From JANXXV01 sp038230275 (GTDB lineage: Bacteria; Acidobacteriota; Terriglobia; Bryobacterales; Bryobacteraceae): a DNA stretch of 14,826 bases. The first letter of the stretch is position 1; each line of letters starts with the position of its first letter. The stretch spans positions 1 through 14,826 of the forward strand of contig JBBRNO010000157.1 in the NCBI GenBank assembly GCA_038230275.1, in the 5' to 3' direction. Below, piece after piece: positions 7,575 to 14,347 of this stretch. Made by a program: the position numbers and the translations under genes. The notes beneath the pieces are model-generated. The model was given only the letters and a program-made list of their open reading frames with translations, made no database searches and was not told the origin of the DNA.

Positions 7575-9227
7575 TCAATTGCGCTTCTTGCCGCTGATCT
7601 GCCAGTCGGTAAAAGGCGAGCGGACGCCGCGAATATTGACGTTCAGACAGTAGGGGACGCCGGCGGAAAAGGCTCGTTTGATGGCCGGGCCCACCTGATC
7701 TAGTGTGACAATGGTTTCTCCGGCGCCGCCGAAGCCCTGCATTACGATGTCGTAGCGGGTGGCTCGCAATTCACACGCTACGGTGCCGGGGCCGGTGAGT
7801 GCGGATTGCAATTCACGCTCCAGGCCCCAGCCTGCATCGTTGCCGACGATGATCACGATGGGCAGGTTGTAACGCACGGCGGTATCCATTTCGGCGATGT
7901 AGAAACCCAGCGAACCGTCCCCGGTGATGACGGCCACCGGTTGGCCGGGATTTGCCATTTGCAACGCCAGCGCATTGGGCAGCGCCGAGCCGATGGTGCC
8001 TAGCGGCCCTAGCCGTAGCCAGCCGCCAATCCGGAGTGCCGGCAGGTTGGCGCGGCCCCAATGGGCGAAATCGCCGCCGTCCCAGGCATAGAGCGTCTCC
8101 GGTGGCAGCGCCTTCTTCAACTCCGCGTAGAAGGCGGCGGGGTGCATGGGCGATGCATTGTCCGTCGCGATTTCCGTGAGACGCGCTTCCCACCCGGATT
8201 TGAGGGCCCGCAGATGAGCCAGCCATTCCGTGCGCGGCGGCATTGCTGTAGTCAGGGCGGTGAGTGCGGTTTTTACGTCGGCTTGAATGGCTACGTCCAG
8301 CTTGTGATTGAGGCCCAGTTCCTGCTGGTGAATATCGATCTGGATGAATTTCGCCGTGGTGGAGAACAGCCGCGCGCCGCCCAGCGCCAGGCGGTAATCG
8401 ATGCGCTTGCCGATTACCAGGAACAGGTCGGCTTCCTTGAAGGCGGTGTGGACGGCGGTGTTGAGGGCGGGGTCGGCGTAGCCCAGGCAAAGAGGGTGAT
8501 CGTCCGGGACGGTTCCCTTCGCCATGGTGATGGTGTAGAGCGGCAGGTTGGTTTGTTCGATGAAGTGGCGCAATTCGGCAGCCGCATCGCCCCACCAGAT
8601 GCCGCTGCCGGCGATGACCACGGGACGCTCGGCGGATTTGAGCAGCTGCATCGCCTTCTGGATTTGATCGGCGTTCGGTTGCATCAGCGACGTTTCCGGG
8701 ATGGAGAAGGCCGGGGCCATCACACCCGCCTCAGCGGTGAAGAGATCCACGGGAATGGTGAGATGCACTGCGCCGCGGCGGCCCGCATTTGCCTCAGAGT
8801 AGGCGCGCGTGAGGTAGAACGGGATTTGGCCCGCGGTGGCCGGTTGCGCTGCCCACTTGGTGACCGGCGCCGTCATCCCCACCTGGTCGATGTCCTGGAA
8901 TGCCTGACGATCCGCAACGGCGTTCGCACGGCTTCCGCTTACGGCGATCAATGGGCTGGCTGCCAGTTGCGCCGTGGCAATCCCGGTTAAGGAGTTGGTG
9001 TGTCCGGGTCCACCGGTCACCAGCGACAGCGCGGGCTTGCGGGTGAGGCGTGCCCAGGCGTCGGCGGTGTGGGTAACGCCGGATTCGTGGCGCATGTCGA
9101 TGATCTGAATGCCGGCTTTCGCGGCGACGGCCAGGACTTCGTTCAAGTGGTCGCCGACCAGGGTGAAAATACGGTCGATTCCAAGGTCGGTGAGGGTGCG
9201 GACGAACAGTTCGGCGCCAGTGGGCAT
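7575..9227 (-). CDS. Thiamine-diphosphate-dependent enzyme, acetolactate synthase large-subunit-like
   Basis: 550 residues, the usual length for the family. It has the three-domain order of the IlvB/POX group. The N-terminal Pyr domain has catalytic Glu48 (MRHESG), TGGPGHTN and AFQDID near 109-114. The middle domain spans about 190-330. The C-terminal PP domain holds the diphosphate/Mg motif GDGS (436-439) and Asn463 in VGNDAGWG. Such enzymes decarboxylate or ligate 2-keto acids; candidates are acetolactate synthase, oxalyl-CoA decarboxylase-like and benzoylformate decarboxylase-like activities. No small regulatory subunit (IlvH) or other branched-chain genes are near, so a biosynthetic IlvB role is doubtful and the substrate is left open. 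It is the first gene of the minus-strand operon; a 43-base gap separates it from the divergent exported-protein gene. Cytoplasmic. Confidence 0.9.
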   Translation of the reverse strand: MPTGAELFVRTLTDLGIDRIFTLVGDHLNEVLAVAAKAGIQIIDMRHESGVTHTADAWARLTRKPALSLVTGGPGHTNSLTGIATAQLAASPLIAVSGSRANAVADRQAFQDIDQVGMTAPVTKWAAQPATAGQIPFYLTRAYSEANAGRRGAVHLTIPVDLFTAEAGVMAPAFSIPETSLMQPNADQIQKAMQLLKSAERPVVIAGSGIWWGDAAAELRHFIEQTNLPLYTITMAKGTVPDDHPLCLGYADPALNTAVHTAFKEADLFLVIGKRIDYRLALGGARLFSTTAKFIQIDIHQQELGLNHKLDVAIQADVKTALTALTTAMPPRTEWLAHLRALKSGWEARLTEIATDNASPMHPAAFYAELKKALPPETLYAWDGGDFAHWGRANLPALRIGGWLRLGPLGTIGSALPNALALQMANPGQPVAVITGDGSLGFYIAEMDTAVRYNLPIVIIVGNDAGWGLERELQSALTGPGTVACELRATRYDIVMQGFGGAGETIVTLDQVGPAIKRAFSAGVPYCLNVNIRGVRSPFTDWQISGKKRN

Positions 9228-9270
9228 AGAAGATCATTATGCGACAGACGCCGTTGCTAAAATCGGCCAG

Positions 9271-9846
9271 ATGCGCTTGCTTGCCGCCTTGCTGCTGTTT
9301 GCCTGCACTGTGCGGGCAGTGGAACTCCGCGTTCATCACAGCGTGATCAAGAAAATTCTGGCCGAACAGGTGTTCACCGACGACGGACGGAAGTATGTCC
9401 AAGCCAACCGGGCTGCGAAATGTACGTTCGCCTATCTGGAAAATCCAGAGATTGGGGAGGACAAAGGGCGGTTGAAAATTCGTGCGCGGTTTAGCGGCCG
9501 GTCGGCGAAGGACTTTTTCGGGAGATGTATCGGGCTGGGCGATTCCTTTCTGGTGGCGATCACGGCCGTGCCTTATTACGACGCCGGGTTCATCCGCTTG
9601 AAGGACGTAAACGTGGTGAGTGAAGACAAAGATGGAATCTACATACGGCGTGTGCGGGCGGCGCTGACCGAGAATTTGTCGACGCAGTTTTCCTACGGCG
9701 TGATGTTGGATGCGAAGAAGATTTTAGAGGAACAGCGGGGCAAGGCGCCCTACCGGCAGGAGTTAATCAGCTTTCAGGTTTCACAAATTCGCGTAACGAA
9801 CGACGCGCTGGTGTTGACCATGGATTTCGTATTGGATGTAAGGTGA
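9271..9846 (+). CDS. Exported protein of unknown function
   Basis: 191 residues from the ATG at 9271, chosen because it opens a clear signal peptide (MRLLAALLLFACTVRA, likely cut before VELR). An in-frame start at 9109 would run antisense through the TPP-enzyme gene. The mature part is a mixed alpha/beta protein with an amphipathic N-terminal helix (VIKKILAEQVF), strands such as GRLKIRARFSG, and an end DALVLTMDFVLDVR. This resembles the shape of small periplasmic lipid-binding (TULIP/DUF4403-like) proteins, but I do not recognise a named family. It has one or two cysteines and no catalytic motif. It diverges from the TPP-enzyme operon and ends just before the inverted repeat shared with clpC. 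Confidence 0.7.
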   Translation: MRLLAALLLFACTVRAVELRVHHSVIKKILAEQVFTDDGRKYVQANRAAKCTFAYLENPEIGEDKGRLKIRARFSGRSAKDFFGRCIGLGDSFLVAITAVPYYDAGFIRLKDVNVVSEDKDGIYIRRVRAALTENLSTQFSYGVMLDAKKILEEQRGKAPYRQELISFQVSQIRVTNDALVLTMDFVLDVR

Positions 9847-9858
9847 TAAGGTTCGTAG

Positions 9859-9909
9859 TACCACTCCCTGACGGTCGCGGCTCGGAGCCGCGACCGTCAG
9901 GGAGTGGTA
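9859..9909. repeat. Perfect 25-bp inverted repeat between convergent genes
   Basis: The arms 9859-9883 and 9885-9909 are exact reverse complements with one base (9884) between them. The core of each arm is CTCCCTGACGGTCGCGGCTC or its complement. It sits between the convergent 3' ends of the exported-protein gene and clpC, where a hairpin could stop transcription from both sides, but neither side has a T-run. A diverged half copy at 4450-4475 argues that this is a dispersed intergenic element rather than a local terminator. Confidence 0.85.
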
Positions 9910-9924
9910 GATGACTGCCGCCCG

Positions 9925-12396
9925 TTAAAACATGTAGAGCGGCGTACCGGCGCCCACTTCCACCGGCTGCTCTTCTTCCTCTTCGCTCGGTTCCTTGATC
10001 TGGCGGCAGTAGATGCCCGTATCGCCAAGGTAAACCTCAAGCTCAGACGGCCTTGGCAGCGTACCCTGAATCAGCGCTTCGGAAAGCGGATCTTCGATGT
10101 ACTTCTGCAAAGCGCGCCGCAGTGGACGGGCGCCGTAGTTACGGTCGTTGCATGTCTTTTCCAAAACATAGCGCGCCGCGCCTTCGGCCAGCCGGATTTT
10201 GATCTGCTTCGGTACCAGATTGATGTTGATCTGTTCCACCAGCAGGCTGATAATCTTCAGCAGGTCGTCGTCGGTAAGCGATGTGAATAGGATCACTTCA
10301 TCCAGCCGGTTCAGGAACTCCGGATTGAATGACCGCTTCACCTCGGCCATCACCATGTCTTCCACCTTGCTGGGCACGCCTTCAATGGCAGGGGCGGAGA
10401 AGCCTAGCTGGCCGCGTTTCTCAAGGAAACGTGCGCCCAGGTTCGACGTCATGATGATGATGGTGTTCTTGAAGTCGACCGTATTGCCGAGACCGTCGGT
10501 TAACTGGCCGTCTTCAAAAACCTGCAACAGGATGTTGTAGATATCCGGATGCGCTTTTTCGATTTCATCCAACAAGATGATGGAATACGGCGCGCGCTTC
10601 ACCCGTTCGGTGAGCTGGCCGCCTTCCTCATAACCAACATAACCAGGAGGCGACCCGATCAACTTCGAGACCGAATGCTTCTCCATGAACTCCGACATAT
10701 CGAAGCGAATCAGCGATTTCTCACTGCCGAACAGGAAATCGGCCAAGGCCCGGGCCACTTCGGTCTTACCAACGCCTGTCGGTCCCAGGAACAGGAACGA
10801 ACCTGCCGGACGCTTGGGAGACTTCAGGCCCGCGCGGGAACGGCGGATGGCGCGGGCTAACGCGCTGATAGCTTTGGTCTGGCTGATCACCCGGCGATGC
10901 AGCTCTTCTTCAATCCGCAGCAGCTTGGTGACTTCTTCCTCGCGGATGGCAGTCATCGGAACGCCGGTCCAGCGCGCCACCACGTCTTCGATATCGTCTT
11001 TAGTGACGATGCCGGTTGAGGTGTCGTCCAGGTTGTATTTATCGCGCAGGACGCGCAGATTCTCGCGCTCCTTGCGTTCTTCATCCGAATAGAAGCGCGC
11101 CTTTTCGAACTCGTGGTTCGCGATGGCGTTCTCCATGCGGTGAACAATGAACTTGATACGCTTCTGGATGTCGGCGACTTCGCCGGGAAGCGTGGTCTGG
11201 CGGAGCTTCACCCGCGCGCCTGCTTCATCGATCAGATCGATGGCCTTATCTGGCAGAAAACGGTCTGGAATGAAGCGCGTCGACGTGAAAACGGCGCTCT
11301 CGATGGATTCGTCCGTGTAGGCCACGGCGTGGAATTTCTCATACCGCTCCTTGATGCCGAACAGAATACGGACCGCATCGTTTTCAGTAGGTGGCGGAAC
11401 CTTCACCGCCTGGAAGCGGCGCTCCAGGGAGCGGTCCTTCTCAATCGATTTGCGGTATTCGCTGGGAGTCGTCGCGCCGATGCACTGGATTTCCCCGCGC
11501 GAAAGAGCAGGCTTCAAAATGTTGGCCGCGTCCAGCGAGCCTTCCGCCGATCCCGCGCCCACCAGCGTATGCAGCTCATCGATAAAGATGATGGCGTTCT
11601 GATTTTCCATCAACTCTTTCATGATGGTCTTCAGCCGCTCTTCGAACTGGCCGCGGTACTTGGTGCCGGCTACGATGAGCGAAAGATCCAGCGCCAGAAT
11701 GCGCTTGTCGGCCAGGAACGAAGGCACGTCGCCGTCGGCGATACGCTGTGCCAGGCCTTCCACAATGGCAGTTTTGCCTACGCCGGGCTCCCCGATAAGC
11801 ACTGGATTGTTCTTGGTACGGCGGCAGAGGATTTGCACCACGCGTTCCAGTTCATAGTCCCGCCCGATCAGCGGGTCCATCGAGCCGTCCATGGCGGTCT
11901 GGGTCAAGTCGCGGCTGAACTCTGCCAGCAGTGAACTTTCCTTGGGCCGGTTGGACGACATCTTTTCCGAGGACGACCTGGCGATTTCTTCGCGCACTTG
12001 CGAAAGCCGCAAGCCGCGCTCATGCAGGATCTCGGCGGCGAACGATTTGTCTTCCCGCAGCAACCCCAGCAACAAATGCTCGGTCCCGATATGCTTATGG
12101 TTCAGGCGTTCGGCTTCCTCCGCCCCATAGGCAAGGACGCGCTTGCACTCATGACTGAGCGGGAGGTCGACCGAAGTCGATACCTTTTCGCGAATGGTGG
12201 TATGCGCCTCAATCTGCTTGCGAATGGACTCAATGGCCGCGTGCGAACGGAGGAACCGGTTCGCCAGCGCCTTGTCTTCGCGTAGCAGCCCTAGCAGCAG
12301 ATGTTCCGTCTCGATGTATGGACTTCCGAACTGGCTTGCTTCGTACCTTGCGAAGAAGATAACTCGCCGCGCCTTCTCGGTATAGCGTTCAAACAT
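9925..12396 (-). CDS. clpC: ClpC, AAA+ unfoldase of the Clp protease
   Basis: Hexameric ATPase that unfolds proteins and feeds them to ClpP; 823 residues from the ATG at 12396 (MFERYTEKAR, the conserved ClpC start). A frame running 21 residues further upstream is not used by the family. Two Clp-N repeats (about 3-140) are followed by AAA-1 with Walker A GEPGVGKT (202-209) and Walker B FIDE (271-274). A UVR motif region (about 415-450) marks ClpC rather than ClpA or ClpB. AAA-2 has Walker A GPTGVGKT (538-545) and Walker B LLDE (608-611). The ClpP-docking loop LGF is at 664-666. Its start overlaps the 3' end of the ABC ATPase gene by 8 bases, suggesting coupling. No ClpP, McsA/McsB or CtsR gene is present here. 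Confidence 0.96.
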   Translation of the reverse strand: MFERYTEKARRVIFFARYEASQFGSPYIETEHLLLGLLREDKALANRFLRSHAAIESIRKQIEAHTTIREKVSTSVDLPLSHECKRVLAYGAEEAERLNHKHIGTEHLLLGLLREDKSFAAEILHERGLRLSQVREEIARSSSEKMSSNRPKESSLLAEFSRDLTQTAMDGSMDPLIGRDYELERVVQILCRRTKNNPVLIGEPGVGKTAIVEGLAQRIADGDVPSFLADKRILALDLSLIVAGTKYRGQFEERLKTIMKELMENQNAIIFIDELHTLVGAGSAEGSLDAANILKPALSRGEIQCIGATTPSEYRKSIEKDRSLERRFQAVKVPPPTENDAVRILFGIKERYEKFHAVAYTDESIESAVFTSTRFIPDRFLPDKAIDLIDEAGARVKLRQTTLPGEVADIQKRIKFIVHRMENAIANHEFEKARFYSDEERKERENLRVLRDKYNLDDTSTGIVTKDDIEDVVARWTGVPMTAIREEEVTKLLRIEEELHRRVISQTKAISALARAIRRSRAGLKSPKRPAGSFLFLGPTGVGKTEVARALADFLFGSEKSLIRFDMSEFMEKHSVSKLIGSPPGYVGYEEGGQLTERVKRAPYSIILLDEIEKAHPDIYNILLQVFEDGQLTDGLGNTVDFKNTIIIMTSNLGARFLEKRGQLGFSAPAIEGVPSKVEDMVMAEVKRSFNPEFLNRLDEVILFTSLTDDDLLKIISLLVEQININLVPKQIKIRLAEGAARYVLEKTCNDRNYGARPLRRALQKYIEDPLSEALIQGTLPRPSELEVYLGDTGIYCRQIKEPSEEEEEQPVEVGAGTPLYMF

Positions 12397-13477
12397 AGTT
12401 TGTCCCGTTTTCCCTACTTGCAGTATTCTCAGAAACGCCCCCGGCCTGCAAGGGGACAAGGGCGCCTTGTTCCAACTTTAAGACGCGGTCGCAGCGTCTT
12501 GCGAATTCAAGATTATGCGTGACAAAAACCGACGTCAGTCCATACGTATGATGAAGCTCATCAAACAGATCGGCTATTTTTCCGCCAGTCTTATAGTCAA
12601 GATTGCCGGTCGGCTCATCCGCCAGCAAAACTTTGGGCCGGCCCACCAGCGCCCGCGCCAGGACTACGCGCTGCTGTTCGCCCCCGGAAAGCTCTCCGGC
12701 GCGGTGCGAGGCGCGGTCCGCTAAGCCCACTTCGCTCAATCTTTCCTGTGCGATAGGGGCAGCCTTAGACTTCGGTTCGCCACGCATCAGCAGCGGCATC
12801 ATGACGTTCTCAAGTGCCGTAAATTCGGGCAAGAGATAGTGAGTCTGCCAAACGAAGCCAATTTCGCGGTTGCGGAAATCAGCCAGCGCGGACTCATCCA
12901 GCGATGATATTTCCTTATCCCCAAAATATATTGTACCGTTGGTTGGCTTGTCTAGACCCCCTAGCAAATGGAGTAGGGAGGATTTGCCGGCACCGGATTC
13001 CCCCACTAGGGCAACGCGTTCGCCCGGGCCGATTTCGAGGTTGAGATCGTCAAACACAACAACAGTATTCTCACCGGAGCGGTAATGCTTGGTGAGGCGA
13101 ACGGTGCGTATCGTAACTTCGCCGCCCGATTCCAAAGCTGTGCGTGGACCTCTTGCAACTAGTTTAGCGTGCGCTAGGGCGGAGACGCCATAGAACCATT
13201 TGACTAAAGGGAACTCTGTCAAGGAACCTAAGCCATGCCGGGTAATTCGGTCAAAGACGCACCAGTCATCGTCGTCCGGTTCGGCCCTGCCGTCCCGTTG
13301 CGCCAACGGCGGGTTACCAGGCGAGTAAGCAACCGCTTGGTTGAACATCTCTATGCCAGACAACTCCGCATCGAGGTCCTCGCCGGTGGAAGCGAGTAAC
13401 CATGCGACGCGGGCCTTGATTCCCGCGGCTCGAAGGAACGCGACCGCCAGTGGTCTCGGCCATGCAACGCAATGCAA
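12389..13477 (-). CDS. LolD/MacB-type ABC transporter ATP-binding protein, frame fused to a transglutaminase-like remnant
   Basis: The last ~245 residues are a complete ABC ATPase of the lipoprotein-release (LolD) or MacB type: Walker A GESGAGKS (159-166 of the full frame), Q-loop with WQTHYLLPEFTALENVM (Gln211), signature LSGGEQ (263-268), Walker B LLADEPTGNLD, and switch His321. It would energise an FtsX-like permease, but none is in the window. The conserved start region (IRTVRLTKHY) has no ATG or GTG near it: the codon where a start is expected is GTT (13115-13117). The only local start is TTG at 13135 (248 residues), with AGAGG too far upstream. Other in-frame starts are ATG 13348 and TTG 13477, both inside a transglutaminase-like stretch. 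The coordinates given are the whole open frame (362 codons). The ATPase function is clear; the real start and whether the fusion is translated are not. Confidence 0.8.
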   Translation of the reverse strand: MHCVAWPRPLAVAFLRAAGIKARVAWLLASTGEDLDAELSGIEMFNQAVAYSPGNPPLAQRDGRAEPDDDDWCVFDRITRHGLGSLTEFPLVKWFYGVSALAHAKLVARGPRTALESGGEVTIRTVRLTKHYRSGENTVVVFDDLNLEIGPGERVALVGESGAGKSSLLHLLGGLDKPTNGTIYFGDKEISSLDESALADFRNREIGFVWQTHYLLPEFTALENVMMPLLMRGEPKSKAAPIAQERLSEVGLADRASHRAGELSGGEQQRVVLARALVGRPKVLLADEPTGNLDYKTGGKIADLFDELHHTYGLTSVFVTHNLEFARRCDRVLKLEQGALVPLQAGGVSENTASRENGTNYV

Positions 13478-13540
13478 GGAATGTCAGCCGAAAATCGTGC
13501 CGGGCTCCACCTTCATCCGCTTGGGTAGCCGCACAGCGGA
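13136..13540 (-). pseudogene. Remnant of a transglutaminase-like (DUF3857-associated type) protein
   Basis: Upstream of and in frame with the ABC ATPase, the minus strand reads as the C-terminal part of a transglutaminase-like domain: AVAFLRAAGIKARVAWL, then FNQAVAYSPGN, then WCVFDRITRHGLGSLTEFP and a closing YGVSALAHAKLVARG. In active relatives the second block normally carries the catalytic His (F-[ND]-H); here Gln stands in that place. The frame meets a TGA at 13484-13486; beyond it the same frame stays readable for some distance, so this may be a nonsense change. The N-terminal half of any such protein is absent. The domain call rests on pattern recognition only. Confidence 0.5.
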
Positions 13541-13545
13541 AATCG

Positions 13546-13830
13546 TTGGACCTGAGCGATTACCAAGCGCTATCTGAACTGTTTCCCGTGGTCTATAAAC
13601 CCGGCGTTTCCGACACACATCAGCGCGTCTTGTGGGGGCTCGAAGGAATCGGGTCGAACGGTGCGGAACTGATCGAGTCGCTTAGCAAGGACTTTCCCAT
13701 TCGAATCGACTACGTTGTCGTCATCGGAGATCAACTGAGCGATCCGGTAGCCAATCTTCATCCGGTTGCGAGCGGTGGGGCGGACCCGTTTGTGCGTGTC
13801 TATCGGGGAGACCATTTCTTCCGCCGCTAG
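13546..13830 (+). pseudogene. C-terminal fragment of an unidentified protein
   Basis: From about 13546 to the TAG at 13828-13830 the plus strand reads as well-composed protein: SDYQALSELFPVVYKPGVSD, HQRVLWGLEGIGSNGAE, then FPIRIDYVVVIGDQLSDPV and GADPFVRVYRGDHFFRR. It looks like the C-terminal, non-membrane tail of large membrane proteins of the mannosyltransferase/GT39-like kind, but I do not place it with certainty. It has no start codon of its own: in-frame starts such as GTG 13450 lie in sequence that makes better sense on the other strand. It points away from the transglutaminase-like remnant, with both lacking their N-terminal parts. Confidence 0.5.
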
Positions 13831-13870
13831 ATCGTTTTCGAAGTTATCATGGCCATGGGGGGGAGGGACC

Positions 13871-14347
13871 ATGAGAAAGCTTCTGTTGACTGCCGTTCTG
13901 AGTAATGCCGGGCTGTACGCGCAGCCGGAGGGCATTGCACTGGCGGAAGCTACGCCACAGGAACATTTCGCTTGGCGGCCATCGGCCGGGGTGCGGTCTA
14001 CCAGCGAAGTCTACCTGCACATCGTGTTCGCCAATTTTGGGTTGTTGAGCGTGACCGGCCCGAAAATGCCATCTGACCTCAAGTCCGCCGATATGGAAAA
14101 GTCGGTGAAGGCGAAGAGCGAGGTGATCCACTGGCTGAAGCGCTCGCTGGAAGCCGTCAACACGGCGCACGCGGCGGCGAAACCGGCTGACCTCCAGCGT
14201 AAAGTGAAGATCAACGGAAGAGACGCCACGGTGGACGGAATGTACTTGCGGATCATTGTCCATTCGAATGAGCATATGGGGCAATTGATCGCCTATTCCC
14301 GAATGAATGGCCTTGCGCCACCTTGGTCGAAGCCGGGCGGCGAATGA
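13871..14347 (+). CDS. DinB-family protein with signal peptide
   Basis: 158 residues from the ATG at 13871, preceded by a strong ribosome-binding site (GGGAGGG at 13861-13867). After a signal-peptide-like start (MRKLLLTAVLSNAGLYAQ) it shows the DinB/YfiT four-helix pattern: FAWRPSAGVRSTSEVYLHI with ligand His50, and IIVHSNEHMGQLIAYSRMNG with His131 and His135, together the usual metal triad, then the typical end LAPPWS. The first helix of the bundle seems shortened: only about a dozen residues separate the signal peptide from AEATPQEHFAWRP, where relatives have around 20 more. DinB proteins bind a metal and include thiol transferases; the role of exported forms is unknown. The stop overlaps the start of the caspase-like gene (ATGA). 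Confidence 0.88.
   Translation: MRKLLLTAVLSNAGLYAQPEGIALAEATPQEHFAWRPSAGVRSTSEVYLHIVFANFGLLSVTGPKMPSDLKSADMEKSVKAKSEVIHWLKRSLEAVNTAHAAAKPADLQRKVKINGRDATVDGMYLRIIVHSNEHMGQLIAYSRMNGLAPPWSKPGGE

Noticed and set aside
7813..8595. A 260-codon minus-strand frame inside the TPP-enzyme gene
   Set aside because: It is a shifted frame of the real gene, rich in Arg, Gly, Pro and His, and has no domain pattern.
8061..8990. A 309-codon open frame on the plus strand opposite the TPP enzyme
   Set aside because: It is antisense to a gene with intact Glu48, GDGS and Asn463 motifs and shows no recognisable protein family.
9847..9924. The inverted repeat as a classical rho-independent terminator
   Set aside because: The hairpin is strong, but no T-run follows on either strand; it is reported as a repeat with possible terminator activity instead.
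11113..11934. A 273-codon open frame on the plus strand opposite clpC
   Set aside because: It is antisense to the conserved first AAA module and UVR region of ClpC and has no protein signature.
13570..13935. A 121-codon minus-strand frame across the plus-strand fragment and the DinB start
   Set aside because: The plus-strand reading of the same bases has better protein-like composition, and this frame would run through the DinB-like gene's ribosome-binding site and signal peptide.
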